The notes under the pieces: model-generated
Databases searched by the model: none
What the model was told of the DNA's origin: nothing
What the model saw: only the letters and a program-made list of their open reading frames with translations
NCBI GenBank assembly: GCA_022414725.1
Contig: CM039462.1
Location: 95,996,695-96,060,694, forward strand
DNA from: Microglena sp. YARC
Lineage: Eukaryota; Chlorophyta; Chlorophyceae; Chlamydomonadales; Chlamydomonadaceae
DNA length: 64,000 nucleotides
Direction of reading: 5' to 3'
Made by a program: the position numbers and the translations under genes
Part shown: piece by piece, positions 10,211 to 19,474 of the stretch
How the letters are laid out: each line of letters starts with the position of its first letter
Numbering within the stretch: position 1 is the stretch's first letter

Positions 10211-10482
10211 TTTTTTTTTTTTTTTTTTTTTTAGTTGTGAAAGGATTTTCACCCTAGGAGGTGGGTCTCCCGACACAAACCAGCGACACAGAGGATTCAG
10301 TTTGAATGGTGGTGCCACTCCTACAATAAGGGTTGGTATCTCCCGCCATATCTCAAGCCCTAGGTGCGCCTACTTTGCATATTGTAGGAGCGGCACCACC
10401 ATTCGAACTGAATCCTCCGTGTTGCTGGTTGTGTTGGGCGACGCACCTCCTGGGATGAAAATCCTTTCACAACTAAAAAAAA
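10211..10482. mobile_element. Foldback / MITE-like element with ~95 bp inverted arms
   Basis: Left arm 10233-10328 (starts AGTTGTGAAAGGATTTTCA) and right arm 10380-10474 (ends TGAAAATCCTTTCACAACT) are near-perfect reverse complements around a 51-bp spacer (10329-10379). A T run on the left (10211-10232) and an A run on the right (10475-10482) extend the palindrome. It encodes nothing. I cannot assign it to a transposon superfamily: no clear target duplication separates from the homopolymers. Confidence 0.75.
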
Positions 10483-10488
10483 CAAAAA

Positions 10489-10655
10489 TGGTTAAGGTAA
10501 CCAAGGGCAAGGCAGGTTGCCTTTTTTATTTTTTTTACAAAGGGGGGAACCAGGAAAAGGCGCACCTTGTGGTGAAGGGGCTCAGAATGGTCCAGTCGAA
10601 CGGACCTGCCATATAGCGCCCAAGGTGGTAATACGTCATATGGACCACAACCGTA
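10489..10655 (-). mobile_element. LINE A ORF2 C-terminal fragment carrying a minimal insertion
   Basis: The minus strand matches the segment of LINE A that encodes the post-RT region (compare 34160-34290). It is split at 10519-10564 by poly(T) plus only about 28 bp of tail-A sequence (ACAAAGGGG to AAGGCGC), after which the LINE A sequence resumes. The copy is short, truncated on both sides and non-functional. Confidence 0.8.
10519..10564 (-). mobile_element. Minimal tail-A insertion: poly(T) plus ~28 bp
   Basis: The insert holds only the poly(A) complement and the right half of the terminal hairpin. The interrupted LINE A reads ...GCC / CCTTGTGG..., so any duplication is 2-3 bp. It shows how early reverse transcription of the element can abort and still integrate. 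Confidence 0.75.
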
Positions 10656-10656
10656 G

Positions 10657-10730
10657 TTTTTTTTTTTTTTTTTTTTTTTTTTACATAGGGAGGAACCAGG
10701 AAAGGGAACATCTGATAAAATCTAGCCCTA
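10657..10730 (-). mobile_element. Tail-B copy, about 50 bp, truncated
   Basis: A T run followed by ACATAGGGAGGAACC and the loop region, ending at AATCTAGCCCTA. It abuts directly the poly(T) of the next tail-B copy, so the second copy either inserted into it or was produced in the same event. Confidence 0.8.
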
Positions 10731-11406
10731 TTTTTTTTTTTTTTTTTTTATATAGGGAGGAACCAGGAAAGGGAACATCTGATAAAACCTAGCCCTATGT
10801 GACCGAGAAAGAAAAACCAAAGAAGAAGATTAGAGGACATGGACCAAAAGTCCGCTAAGACAAAAGATCCGAAGACAAAAGACGAAAAGACTAGGGGACA
10901 AAAGACCGAGGGACACAAACTAATTACTAGGAGGACAAAGGACAAAGGGCCTTCCGAGCACCACCCCCACCTCCAAGCAACACTGTTTCTCCCGAACCAA
11001 TAAAACACCACTGTAACCTCCAAGAGCAACACAGAAAAAGAAGGAAAGGCATGCACCCGAAGGTCTTGCTGATCTAAGATTAAAACACTGCAGGGCATCA
11101 CTCCTGTAACAGGCCAGTGCTTCAGGGCATCACTCCTTTAGCAAACCAGCACATACTCTCAGCAGCCTAGTAACATGTCGCTAGGTCACCCATGCAGATC
11201 AGCAAGCTCTGCAAAGACGACCAGAGCGCGGCATGCAACAAAAAACAGGACAGGGCCAAAGCAAACACTAACAAGGTAACTAAAAAAAAATCGAAAGAAG
11301 CAAATCAAACTCCTTAGAAAACGTCCTGGACGGTGAAAGGGTAGAACCCCCACAAGATCTACTGACCAGCAAGGAAAAACCTTAAAGGCGCACTAAAGCA
11401 GCTAGC
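10731..11406 (-). mobile_element. Tail-B retrocopy with longest 5' extension
   Basis: Poly(T) (10731-10748), hairpin, and about 370 bp of the common tail-B body up to the CACTCCTGTAACAGGCCAGTGC block, then further 5' sequence (AGCAAACCAGCACA, CAGCAGCCTAGTAACATGTC, GAGCGCGGCATGCAACAAAA). The part from about 11180 to 11286 is shared with the tail-B copy at 38230-38345; beyond that the two differ. No coding region is visible. Confidence 0.75.
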
Positions 11407-11690
11407 AAATGTGACCAAGGGAGAAAAACCAAAGAAGAAGACTAGAAGACATGGACCAAAAGTCCGCTAAGACAAAAGATCCAAGACAAAAGACGAAAAG
11501 ACTAAGGGAAAAAAGAGCGAGGGACACAAACTAATTATTAGGAGGACAAAGGACAAAGGGCCTTCCGAGCACCACCCCAACCTCCAAGCAACACTGTTCC
11601 TCCCCAACCAATAAAACACCACTGTAACCTCCAAGAGCAACACAGAAAAAGAAGGAAAGGCATGCACCCGAAGGTCTTGCTGATCTAGAG
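11407..11690 (-). mobile_element. Tail-B copy lacking its hairpin and poly(A)
   Basis: Begins at GTGACCAAGGGAGAAAAACC, just inside the hairpin, and runs to CTTGCTGATCT, where it is joined to LINE A sequence in the same orientation. The 3' end was probably lost when it met the neighbouring copy. Confidence 0.75.
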
Positions 11691-11974
11691 GGAGGAGGGG
11701 GTGTCCCGGGCCAAAGGGTGATGTCGTCACCAAGGAGGAAGAAGGGGCAACGAGGAAGGCGCTGTCCACTGGTGACGGTCTCCCAAGTGGAAAGGAGCCA
11801 GTCAATGACAGGGGCAGAGCCAGGGCAATCCAAGAAAGCGTGAGACATGGTGTCAGCAGTGTGCAGCTGCAAGCAGTCAGGGCTGGAGCAGACTATGGAG
11901 GGGAGGTCGTCTTGGTTGACCCGTTGGAAGCGTCCTCGTACATGAGCAAGGAGCGCATTGCAGCCCAGGGTGCC
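11691..11974 (-). mobile_element. LINE A ORF2 C-terminal fragment fused to tail B
   Basis: The minus strand encodes the Cys/His motif region of ORF2 (compare 63600-63880 on plus). Its 3' side (in element sense) joins tail B at 11690 without poly(A), at a short shared GATCTA/GGTAGA-like overlap, and its 5' side is cut by the next tail-B copy at 11975. Confidence 0.8.
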
Positions 11975-12435
11975 ATTTTTTTTTTTTTTTTACATAGGGA
12001 GGAACCAGGAAAGGGAACATCTGATAAAACCTAGCCCTATGTGACCGAGAAAGAAAAACCAAAGAAGAAGATTAGAGGACATGGACCAAAAGTCCGCTAA
12101 GACAAAAGATCCGAAGACAAAAGACGAAAAGACTAGGGGACAAAAGACCGAGGGACACAAACTAATTACTAGGAGGACAAAGGACAAAGGGCCTTCCGAG
12201 CACCACCCCCACCTCCAAGCAACACTGTTTCTCCCCAACCAATAAAACACCACTGTAACCTCCAAGAGCAACACAGAAAAAGAAGGAAAGGCATGCACCC
12301 GAAGGTCTTGCTGATCTAAGATTAAAACACTGCAGGGCATCACTCCTGTAACAGGCCAGTGCATCGGGGCATCTCTCCATTAGCAGACCAGCACAGACTC
12401 TCAGTAGCCTATTTACATGCCGCTAGGTCACCCAG
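11975..12435 (-). mobile_element. Tail-B retrocopy
   Basis: Poly(T) (11977-11991), intact hairpin arms (ACATAGGG and CCCTATGT), and about 370 bp of body to the AACAGGCCAGTGC block, continuing to the CGCTAGGTCACCCA block near 12433. The sequence is nearly identical to the copy at 10731, suggesting recent activity relative to the decayed copy at 8525. Confidence 0.8.
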
Positions 12436-12832
12436 GTCCGTAGGTCCCCGCTAGGTCCTCCTTGTGTCCCTCAGTCGTCCTTTTGGTGTCCGTACCTTAG
12501 TTGCGCTGCTCCCCCTTAGTCGAACTTTCTTATCTCTCCTTTCTCCTTCCTGCGTCCCATCTCTTTCCTGCTCCTGCTGACTGCCATCAGCGACTGAAGG
12601 GCAGCTTTCCTCTATCATTGTCCCACCCGTTAACCTCTTTTCCATTGAATTGATTCGGTCCTCCATTTTGAATTGGATTGAAATTGAATTGAATTGAATT
12701 GGATTGAATTGAATTCGGTCTGTTCATTATTGAATTGAATTGTTGTGGTTCATTGAATTGAATTCGTCTGTTCATTGAATTGAAAGTTCATTGAATTGAA
12801 TTGAATTCGGTCCTGTTCATTGATAGAATTGA
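12436..12832. repeat. Pyrimidine-rich spacer followed by (TTGAA)n microsatellite
   Basis: 12436-12655 is C/T-rich unassigned sequence. From about 12645 to 12830 the sequence is dominated by TTGAATTGAATTGAATT blocks with interspersed CGGTC(C)TGTTCAT. No coding content. Confidence 0.85.
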
Positions 12833-14095
12833 ACTGCTCTCTGAGCTTAGGGGAAAGATCTGGCCTGATGACCTAGCTATAATGGCAGAATCCCAGGCAG
12901 ATTGCAAGCCTTCTGAGGCTACTAAGATGGCTGTGAATATAAAGAAAACTGAGATTGTCTCAAACAAACAATTCTGTGATGATGAGCCGCATGGATCCTG
13001 ATGTACAAATTTGTCTATTCTGGAGCTTATCTACTTTGAGATCCCTCTTTGTGGATGGTGACTCAAGCAATCGTGCAAAAGCTGCTTTTTCTGGGATGCT
13101 CACTAAGGCCCAAAAGGCAAAAGGCAACCACATAATTCGATAGGCGATGCCATACTGATATTTCTCACCCACCTGTCTGATTCTCTTGTACAACCTATCC
13201 TGAATTTGGCTGTGAGGTGTGGGCTCCTTTCTATTCTGAACAACACACTTATCTCAAATGACCATGCTTGTGAGAATGGCATAGAGGCATAGAGGTATAA
13301 ACTTAACAAATGTTGGGTGTTTGCCAATCTACTACATCTAATATTATCATGGAAGAGCTGGGTAGACCCCCGTTGTGTTTTGCTTGGCTTAAACAAGCTT
13401 TGCGCTTCTGGAACAAGACATACATAAAGAACCTGAGGATCTCATTAGAATGGCTCTTGAGGAATCTTTTGACTCCCCTCTGCTTGCGTTGTGCTCTCCC
13501 ACAAGCTAGGATCAGTAAAAACATCAACATTTTGGAGTCGATGTCGGATTATGTCATGGAGGTTTAGTTTAAGTACCCAAGTGACACCAATGCAGTTAGA
13601 GACATCCCTGATGAGAGAAGGGTTGGCTTTAAACGCCTCCCAAAAATGGTTCGCAGCCAACAGCAATGAGAGAATGGCTTGATTCCCTTTACATCCGCCT
13701 TACATAAGCAGGATCAGATTCGTTCTATAGCACAGTTTAGAATGGGTTCCATTGGCTGAACACAGAAAGAATGAGGGTGGTGGATAGAGCACACATCCCT
13801 CGCTCAATGAGACACTGCCAAATGTGTGGGTTCCAAAAACCTGAGGATGAAATGCATATGTTTGAGTGCCCTTTTTATAATGATATTCGCCTCCGCTACC
13901 AGAATCTGTTTACAGATATTTATAGGCATGTCCATGAGGATACCGACTTAACCGTATGGAATGTGGAATTCTGCGATTCCACATTCAGAACCTTTATGAA
14001 TGGAAATGGCACTAAGTCTTTTTGGAGCAACCTAGCCGACTATCTTCTACTTGTAGAAGAGCAAGACAGGAAGCCCTGGACTGCTTAGTGGCACC
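12833..14095 (+). pseudogene. LINE D reverse transcriptase, C-terminal half, decayed
   Basis: At 12861-12890 the plus strand encodes W-P-D-D-L-A-I-M-A-E-S, a decayed Y-A-D-D block of a LINE reverse transcriptase, followed by V-N-I-K-K-T-E-I-V, the usual downstream block. Fragments of thumb and connection follow in several frames (for example L-V-Q-P-I-L-N-L-A-V). The last open frame (13771-14088) carries C-Q-M-C, then H-M-F-E-C-P, a C-x2-C...H-x3-C motif typical of the C-terminus of many LINE ORF2 proteins. Endonuclease and RT N-terminal parts are absent (5' truncation at the microsatellite). The sequence differs from LINE A and LINE C. It is dead: many stops and frameshifts. Confidence 0.75.
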
Positions 14096-14390
14096 GTAAT
14101 TTATTATCCCTTTTTTTCTTCTTGTGACTGCTCATTTGTTAGCTTCTTACCTCCGCCACTGTAAGTGGTTGAGATCTGGGTCCTGCTCTAAGGGGTTTAA
14201 TACCTACGCCACCAAAACGGTGGTTGGGAGTTTGGTTTGTTTGTCCTCGACACACCCCTGATGTAATGAGGTTTTTTGCTTTGTGGGTGCTTTTTCTTTT
14301 TGTTTAAAGCACAGAGTCTCATACACCCTCGCGGTGTCAAGTAGACTTTAACATGTAATGTAATGTATGAATGCACATGATTTTTAGTTC
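14096..14390 (+). mobile_element. LINE D 3' UTR with (TGTAA)-like tail
   Basis: Non-coding sequence after the ORF stop. It ends near 14358-14380 in ACATGTAATGTAATGTATG, a short tandem tail of the kind many LINEs carry in place of poly(A). The end is inferred from this tail; there is no identified target duplication. Confidence 0.5.
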
Positions 14391-14715
14391 TTGGGGAAAG
14401 CTTACAAACTACTGGTTGTACCCTACCCATTAGATACCAAATATTTCATGTGCATCAACTATTATCCCCCAGGACAGAGGGAATCCCTTTTTTACTTTTG
14501 ATTATATGATACTCAGGCCTCTCACAAATTGCTCGCTCTTTTGACAACTGTACTGAAACCCTAAACGCAAGATTCCCCTTAAGCCCCCAGTTTTTTCACC
14601 TTGTGGTTTTCAACTTGGAGTGGAGTTAAAAACATTATCCAGTGGGTCTCTCCGACATTTTTCATTTTTTCTCCTGATTAAATCCCAGTAACTACTACTT
14701 CAAGAGTACCTGGTA
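14391..14715. other. Unassigned spacer
   Basis: AT-leaning sequence with no long frame and no similarity to other parts of the window that I can see. Confidence 0.4.
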
Positions 14716-14960
14716 TTAGGGAGGACGTTATGCAATGGCATATAGCCATTGTGTAAGGTGGCGCACAGGACGTGCGTAGGTCACGTGACCAGGTCAGGTG
14801 ACTACCTGCCTGGTCACGGACTGCGTGGGCCAGCTAGTAGTGCTAGGTAGTTGTACCTGCTATACTTGAACTGGAGCAAACCCTGACCTAGATAGCCGTA
14901 TGTTATAGACTGGCCATCGTCCTTTGTAATCTATCCACATCCTAAATCTCAGTACAACAA
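14716..14960 (+). repeat. Possible solo LTR
   Basis: A region starting near GTTATGCAATGGCATATAGC and ending near CCTAAATCTCAGTACAACA, with a GGTCACGTGACC palindrome (about 14778-14790). Its style (start, promoter-like palindrome, end) is that of a Copia-type LTR, but I find no second copy here and no target duplication, so this is a guess from form only. Confidence 0.3.
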
Positions 14961-15096
14961 GGCGCCATCATCAAGGTGTTGAAGATCCGTCTGGGTGCGC
15001 ATCCAGTCCCTGGCTATGGATTGGTGAAGGTGACCAAGGGCCAAGCAGATAGCCTTGTCGTGAAGGGGTTCAGAATGGTCCAGCCTATCTTACAGA
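14961..15096 (-). mobile_element. LINE A ORF2 C-terminal fragment
   Basis: The minus strand matches the LINE A segment GGCGCCATTATCAAGG to AATGGTCCAG (compare 34100-34220). It is more diverged than other copies and truncated at both ends. Confidence 0.75.
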
Positions 15097-15382
15097 TCCG
15101 GGTCGAAATCCTAGCCCTCCCCCAACCCCCCTCACCTCTGGTCTAAAACTATGAGGAGGGTACTACATTTTTGAAAACACTGGTTTAAAATACTGTGCAA
15201 AACGCATAATGGATCTCAAAACGTGCGCGCAAAATTGCGCTGCCGCATGCTTTGTTGTACCCTGGCTATGAGATTGCATAATGTACGCATGCATGTGGTG
15301 TAGTAGCACCTGAACTTGCACGGGCAGACTCTATAGATCTGGTATCTACTGATAATGTCAAATCACCTAAACGTAAAAAGCC
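15097..15382. other. Unassigned spacer before LINE C
   Basis: No open frame of note and no match to other repeats in the window. It may hold the 5' region of LINE C, but nothing shows that. Confidence 0.35.
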
Positions 15383-16617
15383 ATGCACTTCCAGACGCCA
15401 GGCCTCCACTTCTCACAAACAAAAAAAAACAAAAAAACTCACTCACCAAAACAACTCCTCACTGACTCAGAGACAACCCTACCCACTCCTAGCAGACCTG
15501 TCATTCCTGATGGCCGCAGGATGCGACAGAGTTGGATTTTTGGAGCAGGCTCACCCACCAAGAAACCTGCACTGCCCAGACCTACCAAACCCCTCCCCCC
15601 CACCGAATGAACCAAGACAGAACATACCACCTTACAACCTGTCCATCAGCAACAACTATACTTCACACTACTAACACCACCACTGTCAACTGTCGAGGCA
15701 CAGGATCCTCCTGGAAAACGATCACATTAGGACTAACACAAATGACATTATCATTATAACTGAAACCAAACTCATCTCTAACAGAAAGGGTATCATGCGA
15801 ATGCACTTGGGGAAGCTGAAAAATCGCTAAATGTGTACGAGCGGAATGCACGCGGAACGCACACGGGGTCCACTATTAGTCATAGTCATATGATCATGAG
15901 AGACATGCCTGACTACCAGGGTAATTCAAAGCGCGCGCTTTTGCGCTTTTGAGCGCTGACGTTTTGACCCCCTCTGCGCTTTAAGCGCAGTTTTTTGCAA
16001 CCCCTTGTGGGCGCTGCAAGCAATTTTTGCGCTTTTTGCACTACAAAGCGCAGTTTTTTTGCTTTCAAGTGCGCTAAAGCGCTGGCCAATTTGGCCATTT
16101 GAAGTACCCTGCTGACTACCACTTCCACCTCAATAGCAAAACTATCCAGCAAGCTACCAATGACAACAACACCATCACCCACTCAGCTGGGGTCATCACC
16201 CTCATTAGGAAAACTATCACCACTCACCCACAAAAAGATGAGGTCCCCACAGAAATAGCTGGCCACCTCACACACCAGACCATCAACAATACCACTCATG
16301 TTCTAGGTATCTACTTGCAATGTAACGACTCCACCAAAAGAGCAAAAATTTACTCCCATATTCACACCATTATTACCAGCAATCCCCTACACCAATATAA
16401 ACTAGCAGGCGATTGGAATGCTGCTTTCTACCTCACAGATAGAAGTAATACAACCAACCACCCTGAGGATCTCACCCCACGCAACACCTCAGCCAATACT
16501 TAACTAAACTTCAGCCCCCTCCACGCCCACACACATACTACACTTACACGGATAACACACCTTATAGAAGTAGGATAGATGACATCATCCTCATCAACCC
16601 TCCACCAGAGACTACAG
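15383..16617 (+). pseudogene. LINE C endonuclease domain, split by a MITE
   Basis: The plus strand encodes a Lys/Pro-rich N-terminal part (15383-15610), then V-N-C-R-G-T-G-S and, in the neighbouring frame, D-I-I-I-I-T-E-T-K-L (about 15745-15775), the second conserved block of the LINE EEP endonuclease. After a MITE insertion (15917-16111) the frame 16099-16503 continues with A-G-V-I-T-L-I-R-K, L-G-I-Y-L-Q, and L-A-G-D-W-N-A, the GDxN block. Near 16573-16600 S-R-I-D-D-I-I-L-I follows. Together these identify an L1-like endonuclease. Frameshifts and insertions make it inactive. It continues at 17506 beyond a tail-A insertion. Confidence 0.75.
15917..16111. mobile_element. hAT-type MITE with 8-bp target duplication
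   Basis: A 195-bp non-coding element flanked by the identical 8-mer CTGACTAC at 15909-15916 and 16112-16119. Its ends are CAGGGTAATTCAAA and, reverse-complemented, CAGGGTACTTCAAA (13 of 14 matching). An 8-bp duplication and a CAGGG-type inverted end are diagnostic of the hAT superfamily. The interior is rich in GCGCTTTT/AAAAGCGC words. It depends on a transposase encoded elsewhere. It sits inside the LINE C endonuclease region, so it is younger than that insertion. Confidence 0.85.
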
Positions 16618-17505
16618 TTTTTTTTTTTTTTTTTTTTTTTACAAAGGGGGGAACCAGCAAAAGGCGCAACTGATAAAACCTAGCCCTTTGTGACCAAGGA
16701 GAAAAGACCAAAGAAAAAGACAAGAACAGCTAAGGGACAGCTAAGGGACGGACACCACCTGGGCGACTTAAGGGACAAAAGAGGACAGGAACAGAAGACA
16801 AACAAACCAGAGAGGCAAGGAAGAAGCCAAAAACAGGAAGCCCAAGAGAAGGGGCTAGGAATACTAAGAAAAAAGACCTATGAAGGGGGGGGCCAAAACA
16901 TTGCAACCTCTAACAGTCACCGGATCAGAAGACTGAAAGAGGAGATGCAAACTAAGGAGGACTAAAAGGAAAACTATGCGAGAAAACTAAGAGAAAAAAA
17001 GGGGGGGAGAGGGGGGGGGGGGGGGGGGGGACTAAGGAGGCAACTGAGGGGAAACTAAGGAGGCAACTAAGGGTGGAAACTGAACAAGGGGAAGCAAACT
17101 AAGGGAGAAACTGCAAAAACAAGCCAAAAGCAGGGAGGCAACCAGAAAAGAAGAAAGACAACTGGAAGCAAAGCGAAAACCTAAAAGACTGGACTGGGCA
17201 TGTACAACAAGAATGAAGACAGAGATCTGATCTAGCCCCAGGTCTGGAACGTTGTCGTGTGCTTTGTCCAGTTCTGGAACCTGATCCTGATCTGGGGCAG
17301 GGTCTTGATCTTGGGCTTGGGCTGGATCTAGGTCAGGGTCAAGATCGGGGCCTAGAGCTGGGGCTTGGGCTGGACCTAGGTCAGGGTCTAGATCAGGGTC
17401 TAGATCAGGGTCTAGATCAGGGTCTAGATTAGGGTCTAGATCAGGGTCTAGATCAGGGTGTAGATCAGGGTCTAGATCAGGATCTAGATCAGGGTCTAGA
17501 TCGGG
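16618..17505 (-). mobile_element. LINE A 3' end (tail A) with expanded acidic-tail repeat
   Basis: Poly(T) 16618-16640, intact hairpin, 3' UTR with a G run on plus (17013-17030), then the ORF2 C-terminal minisatellite at 17220-17500. In element sense this encodes P-D-L-D repeated more than ten times, more than in other copies. 5' truncation lies inside the repeat. It splits LINE C. Confidence 0.85.
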
Positions 17506-18151
17506 AAAGTGTTTTAAGTCATTCACCAAATGTGAGACACACTAGACCACATGGCCCTCGAACACAACATCTCCTCGACCCTCTTTCCTCCCTCCCACAC
17601 TGACACCACCTCTCCCAAACCTACTCCTCATCTGAAACTTCCTCTTAAGCAACAGGATATGGCTAAGTCCAAAGAAGCCATCTCAAATCAATTCCTCCAC
17701 CAATTCCAACGCAGTCACACTAACATTGAACTTGCCTGGACTGCTGCACAAACCCTCCTAGGGGAGGACAAAACAGCTGCCCACATCCAAGCTATTAGAC
17801 AAGAACTAAAGTATACCATTCCAGAAGACCTTAATAGTATGACTGAACACCTCATGACAACCTTGCAACAGACCCTAAATATTATGACTGACACCTGCCC
17901 TACCAAACCTACCACTCCAGGTAACTTCCTTCCGAGGCAAACTGCAAAGTTATACAGAAAGCTCAATTGCCACATCAAACACATTAAATCACTCCGAACG
18001 GCTTCCAATTATTTGAACCAACAGGACTACGACGACCTACATAACCAACCCTACACAACAACTACATATTCCCCCTCACACTAAAACAAAGATCCAACAC
18101 CACTTAAACCTGACCCTATCTGATTACCGCCTGTCACTAACTAACTGAGAA
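17506..18151 (+). pseudogene. LINE C linker between endonuclease and RT
   Basis: A single open frame (17551-18084) encodes a mostly helical, Gln/Thr/Lys-rich segment (for example A-W-T-A-A-Q-T-L-L, then F-L-P-R-Q-T-A-K-L-Y-R-K-L). Its place between the endonuclease blocks to the left and the RT blocks to the right identifies it as the linker of the same ORF2. It has no domain I can name. It ends where a plus-strand tail-A copy has inserted. Confidence 0.6.
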
Positions 18152-18701
18152 GATTTGCTTCCACTTGTCTTTCTTCTTTTCTGGTTGCCTCCCTGCTTTT
18201 GGCTTGTTTCCGCAGTTTCTCCCTTAGTTTGCTTCCCCTAGTTCAGTTTCCACCCTTAGTTGCCTCCTTAGTTTCCCCCTCAGTTTCCCCCTTAGTTCCC
18301 CTCCCCCCCTCCCCCCCCTTTTTTCTCTTAGTTTCTCGCATAGTTTTCCTTTTAGTCCCTCCTTACTTTGCATCTCCTCTTTCAGTCTTTCTGATCCGGT
18401 GACTGTTAGAGGTTGCAATGTTTTGGCCCCCCCTTCATAGGTCTTTTTTCTTAGTATTCCTAGCCCCTTCTCTTGGGCTTCCTGTTTTTGGCTTCTTCCT
18501 TGCCTCTCTGGTTTGTTTGTCCTCTGTTCCTGTCCTCCTTTGTCCCTTACGTCGCTCTGGTGGTGTCCGTCCCTTAGCTGTCCCTTAGCCGTTCTTGTCT
18601 TTTTCTTAGGTCTTTTCTCCTTGGTCACAAAGGGCTAGGTTTTATCAGTTGCGCCTTTTCCTGGTTCCCCCCTTTGTAAAAAAAAAAAAAAAAAAAAAAA
18701 A
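18152..18701 (+). mobile_element. Tail-A retrocopy, plus strand
   Basis: Starts in the GCTTCCACTTGTCTTTCTTC block of the LINE A 3' UTR and runs through the C tract (18301-18318), the ATGTTTTGGCCCCCC block and the terminal hairpin (ACAAAGGG at about 18629, CCCTTTGT at about 18669) to poly(A) 18678-18701. It splits LINE C between linker and RT. Confidence 0.9.
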
Positions 18702-19474
18702 GCTACCCACATTCTTCTCAACAGCATGCCCGGCTGTCCTATTTATTTCCATCACAAGAGGCACCATCCAGGAAGACACTCTCTCCCCCTTAATTTTCAT
18801 CATTCTTCTAGAACCCCTCCACAGATGGCTCCGCTCTGGAGGGCGAGGCTACCGAGCAGCATCCTTACCTGCTGCAGCAGCTAATGAGCACCACACCAGA
18901 AGCCTGGGCTATGCGGACGACACTGCCGTCCTCACTGGTACTGCAAAGGACCTCCGAATCCAGTGTGGTAAAGTCCAAAAGTTTAGTGTCTGGTCTAGCA
19001 TCCCACTCAATGCCAATAAATGTGTGGTCAGTGGCATTCTTCACAAATCACACCCCTCCCACCCCACCCACAACAACACTCTTAAACAACGCCTAGACAA
19101 AATACCTTTGGGGGACTCCTATGCAACATACCAACCCCCTGACGTGGCCTACAAATACTTGGGAATCCACATCTCTCTCACCCTAACTGTAAAACCCAAC
19201 TGCAAGCTACTTGAGCAACCATTCATGCCAAAAGACTAAGTATACGAGCCAAAACCAAACCCAGAGCAACCCCAGATCAATGTATCCGCATCATAACACA
19301 ATGTGTACGTGCAGCTATCAAATATCCCATGATAGTAGCCCCCTTCTCACTCACTAACATCCATGTCATTGATAGAGCAGTCCTCAAAACAGTCAAATTC
19401 TGCTGCACACTCCCCAGATCCTTCCCCACCAGACACAAATTCTGCTGCACACTCCCCAGATCCTTCCCCACCAG
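18702..19474 (+). pseudogene. LINE C reverse transcriptase, central and C-terminal part
   Basis: The open frame 18649-19239 (its first codons are in the inserted tail) encodes R-G-T-I-Q-E-D-T-L-S-P-L, the G-x-x-Q-G-D-like block, then L-G-Y-A-D-D-T-A-V-L-T, the catalytic Y-A-D-D block, then K-Y-L-G-I-H. These are the hallmarks of an L1-clade-like RT. The fingers region upstream is missing, probably lost with the tail-A insertion. After the stop at 19239 the thumb continues in another frame to 19474. A 39-bp stretch (19394-19432) is directly repeated at 19436-19474. The coding sequence resumes at 23183. Confidence 0.8.
19394..19474 (+). repeat. 39-bp direct duplication inside LINE C
   Basis: CAAATTCTGCTGCACACTCC and the following 19 bases occur twice in tandem with ACA between (period 42). 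The second copy ends where tail B begins. It may be a local slippage product or linked to the insertion. Confidence 0.85.

Noticed and set aside
12645..12830. TTGAA repeats as a telomere- or promoter-like element
   Set aside because: Simple pentanucleotide microsatellite with irregular interruptions; nothing links it to either role.
15920..16100. Minus-strand frame (15913-16182) as a small gene
   Set aside because: It is the interior of the hAT-type MITE read in one frame; the 8-bp target duplication and inverted ends explain the sequence.
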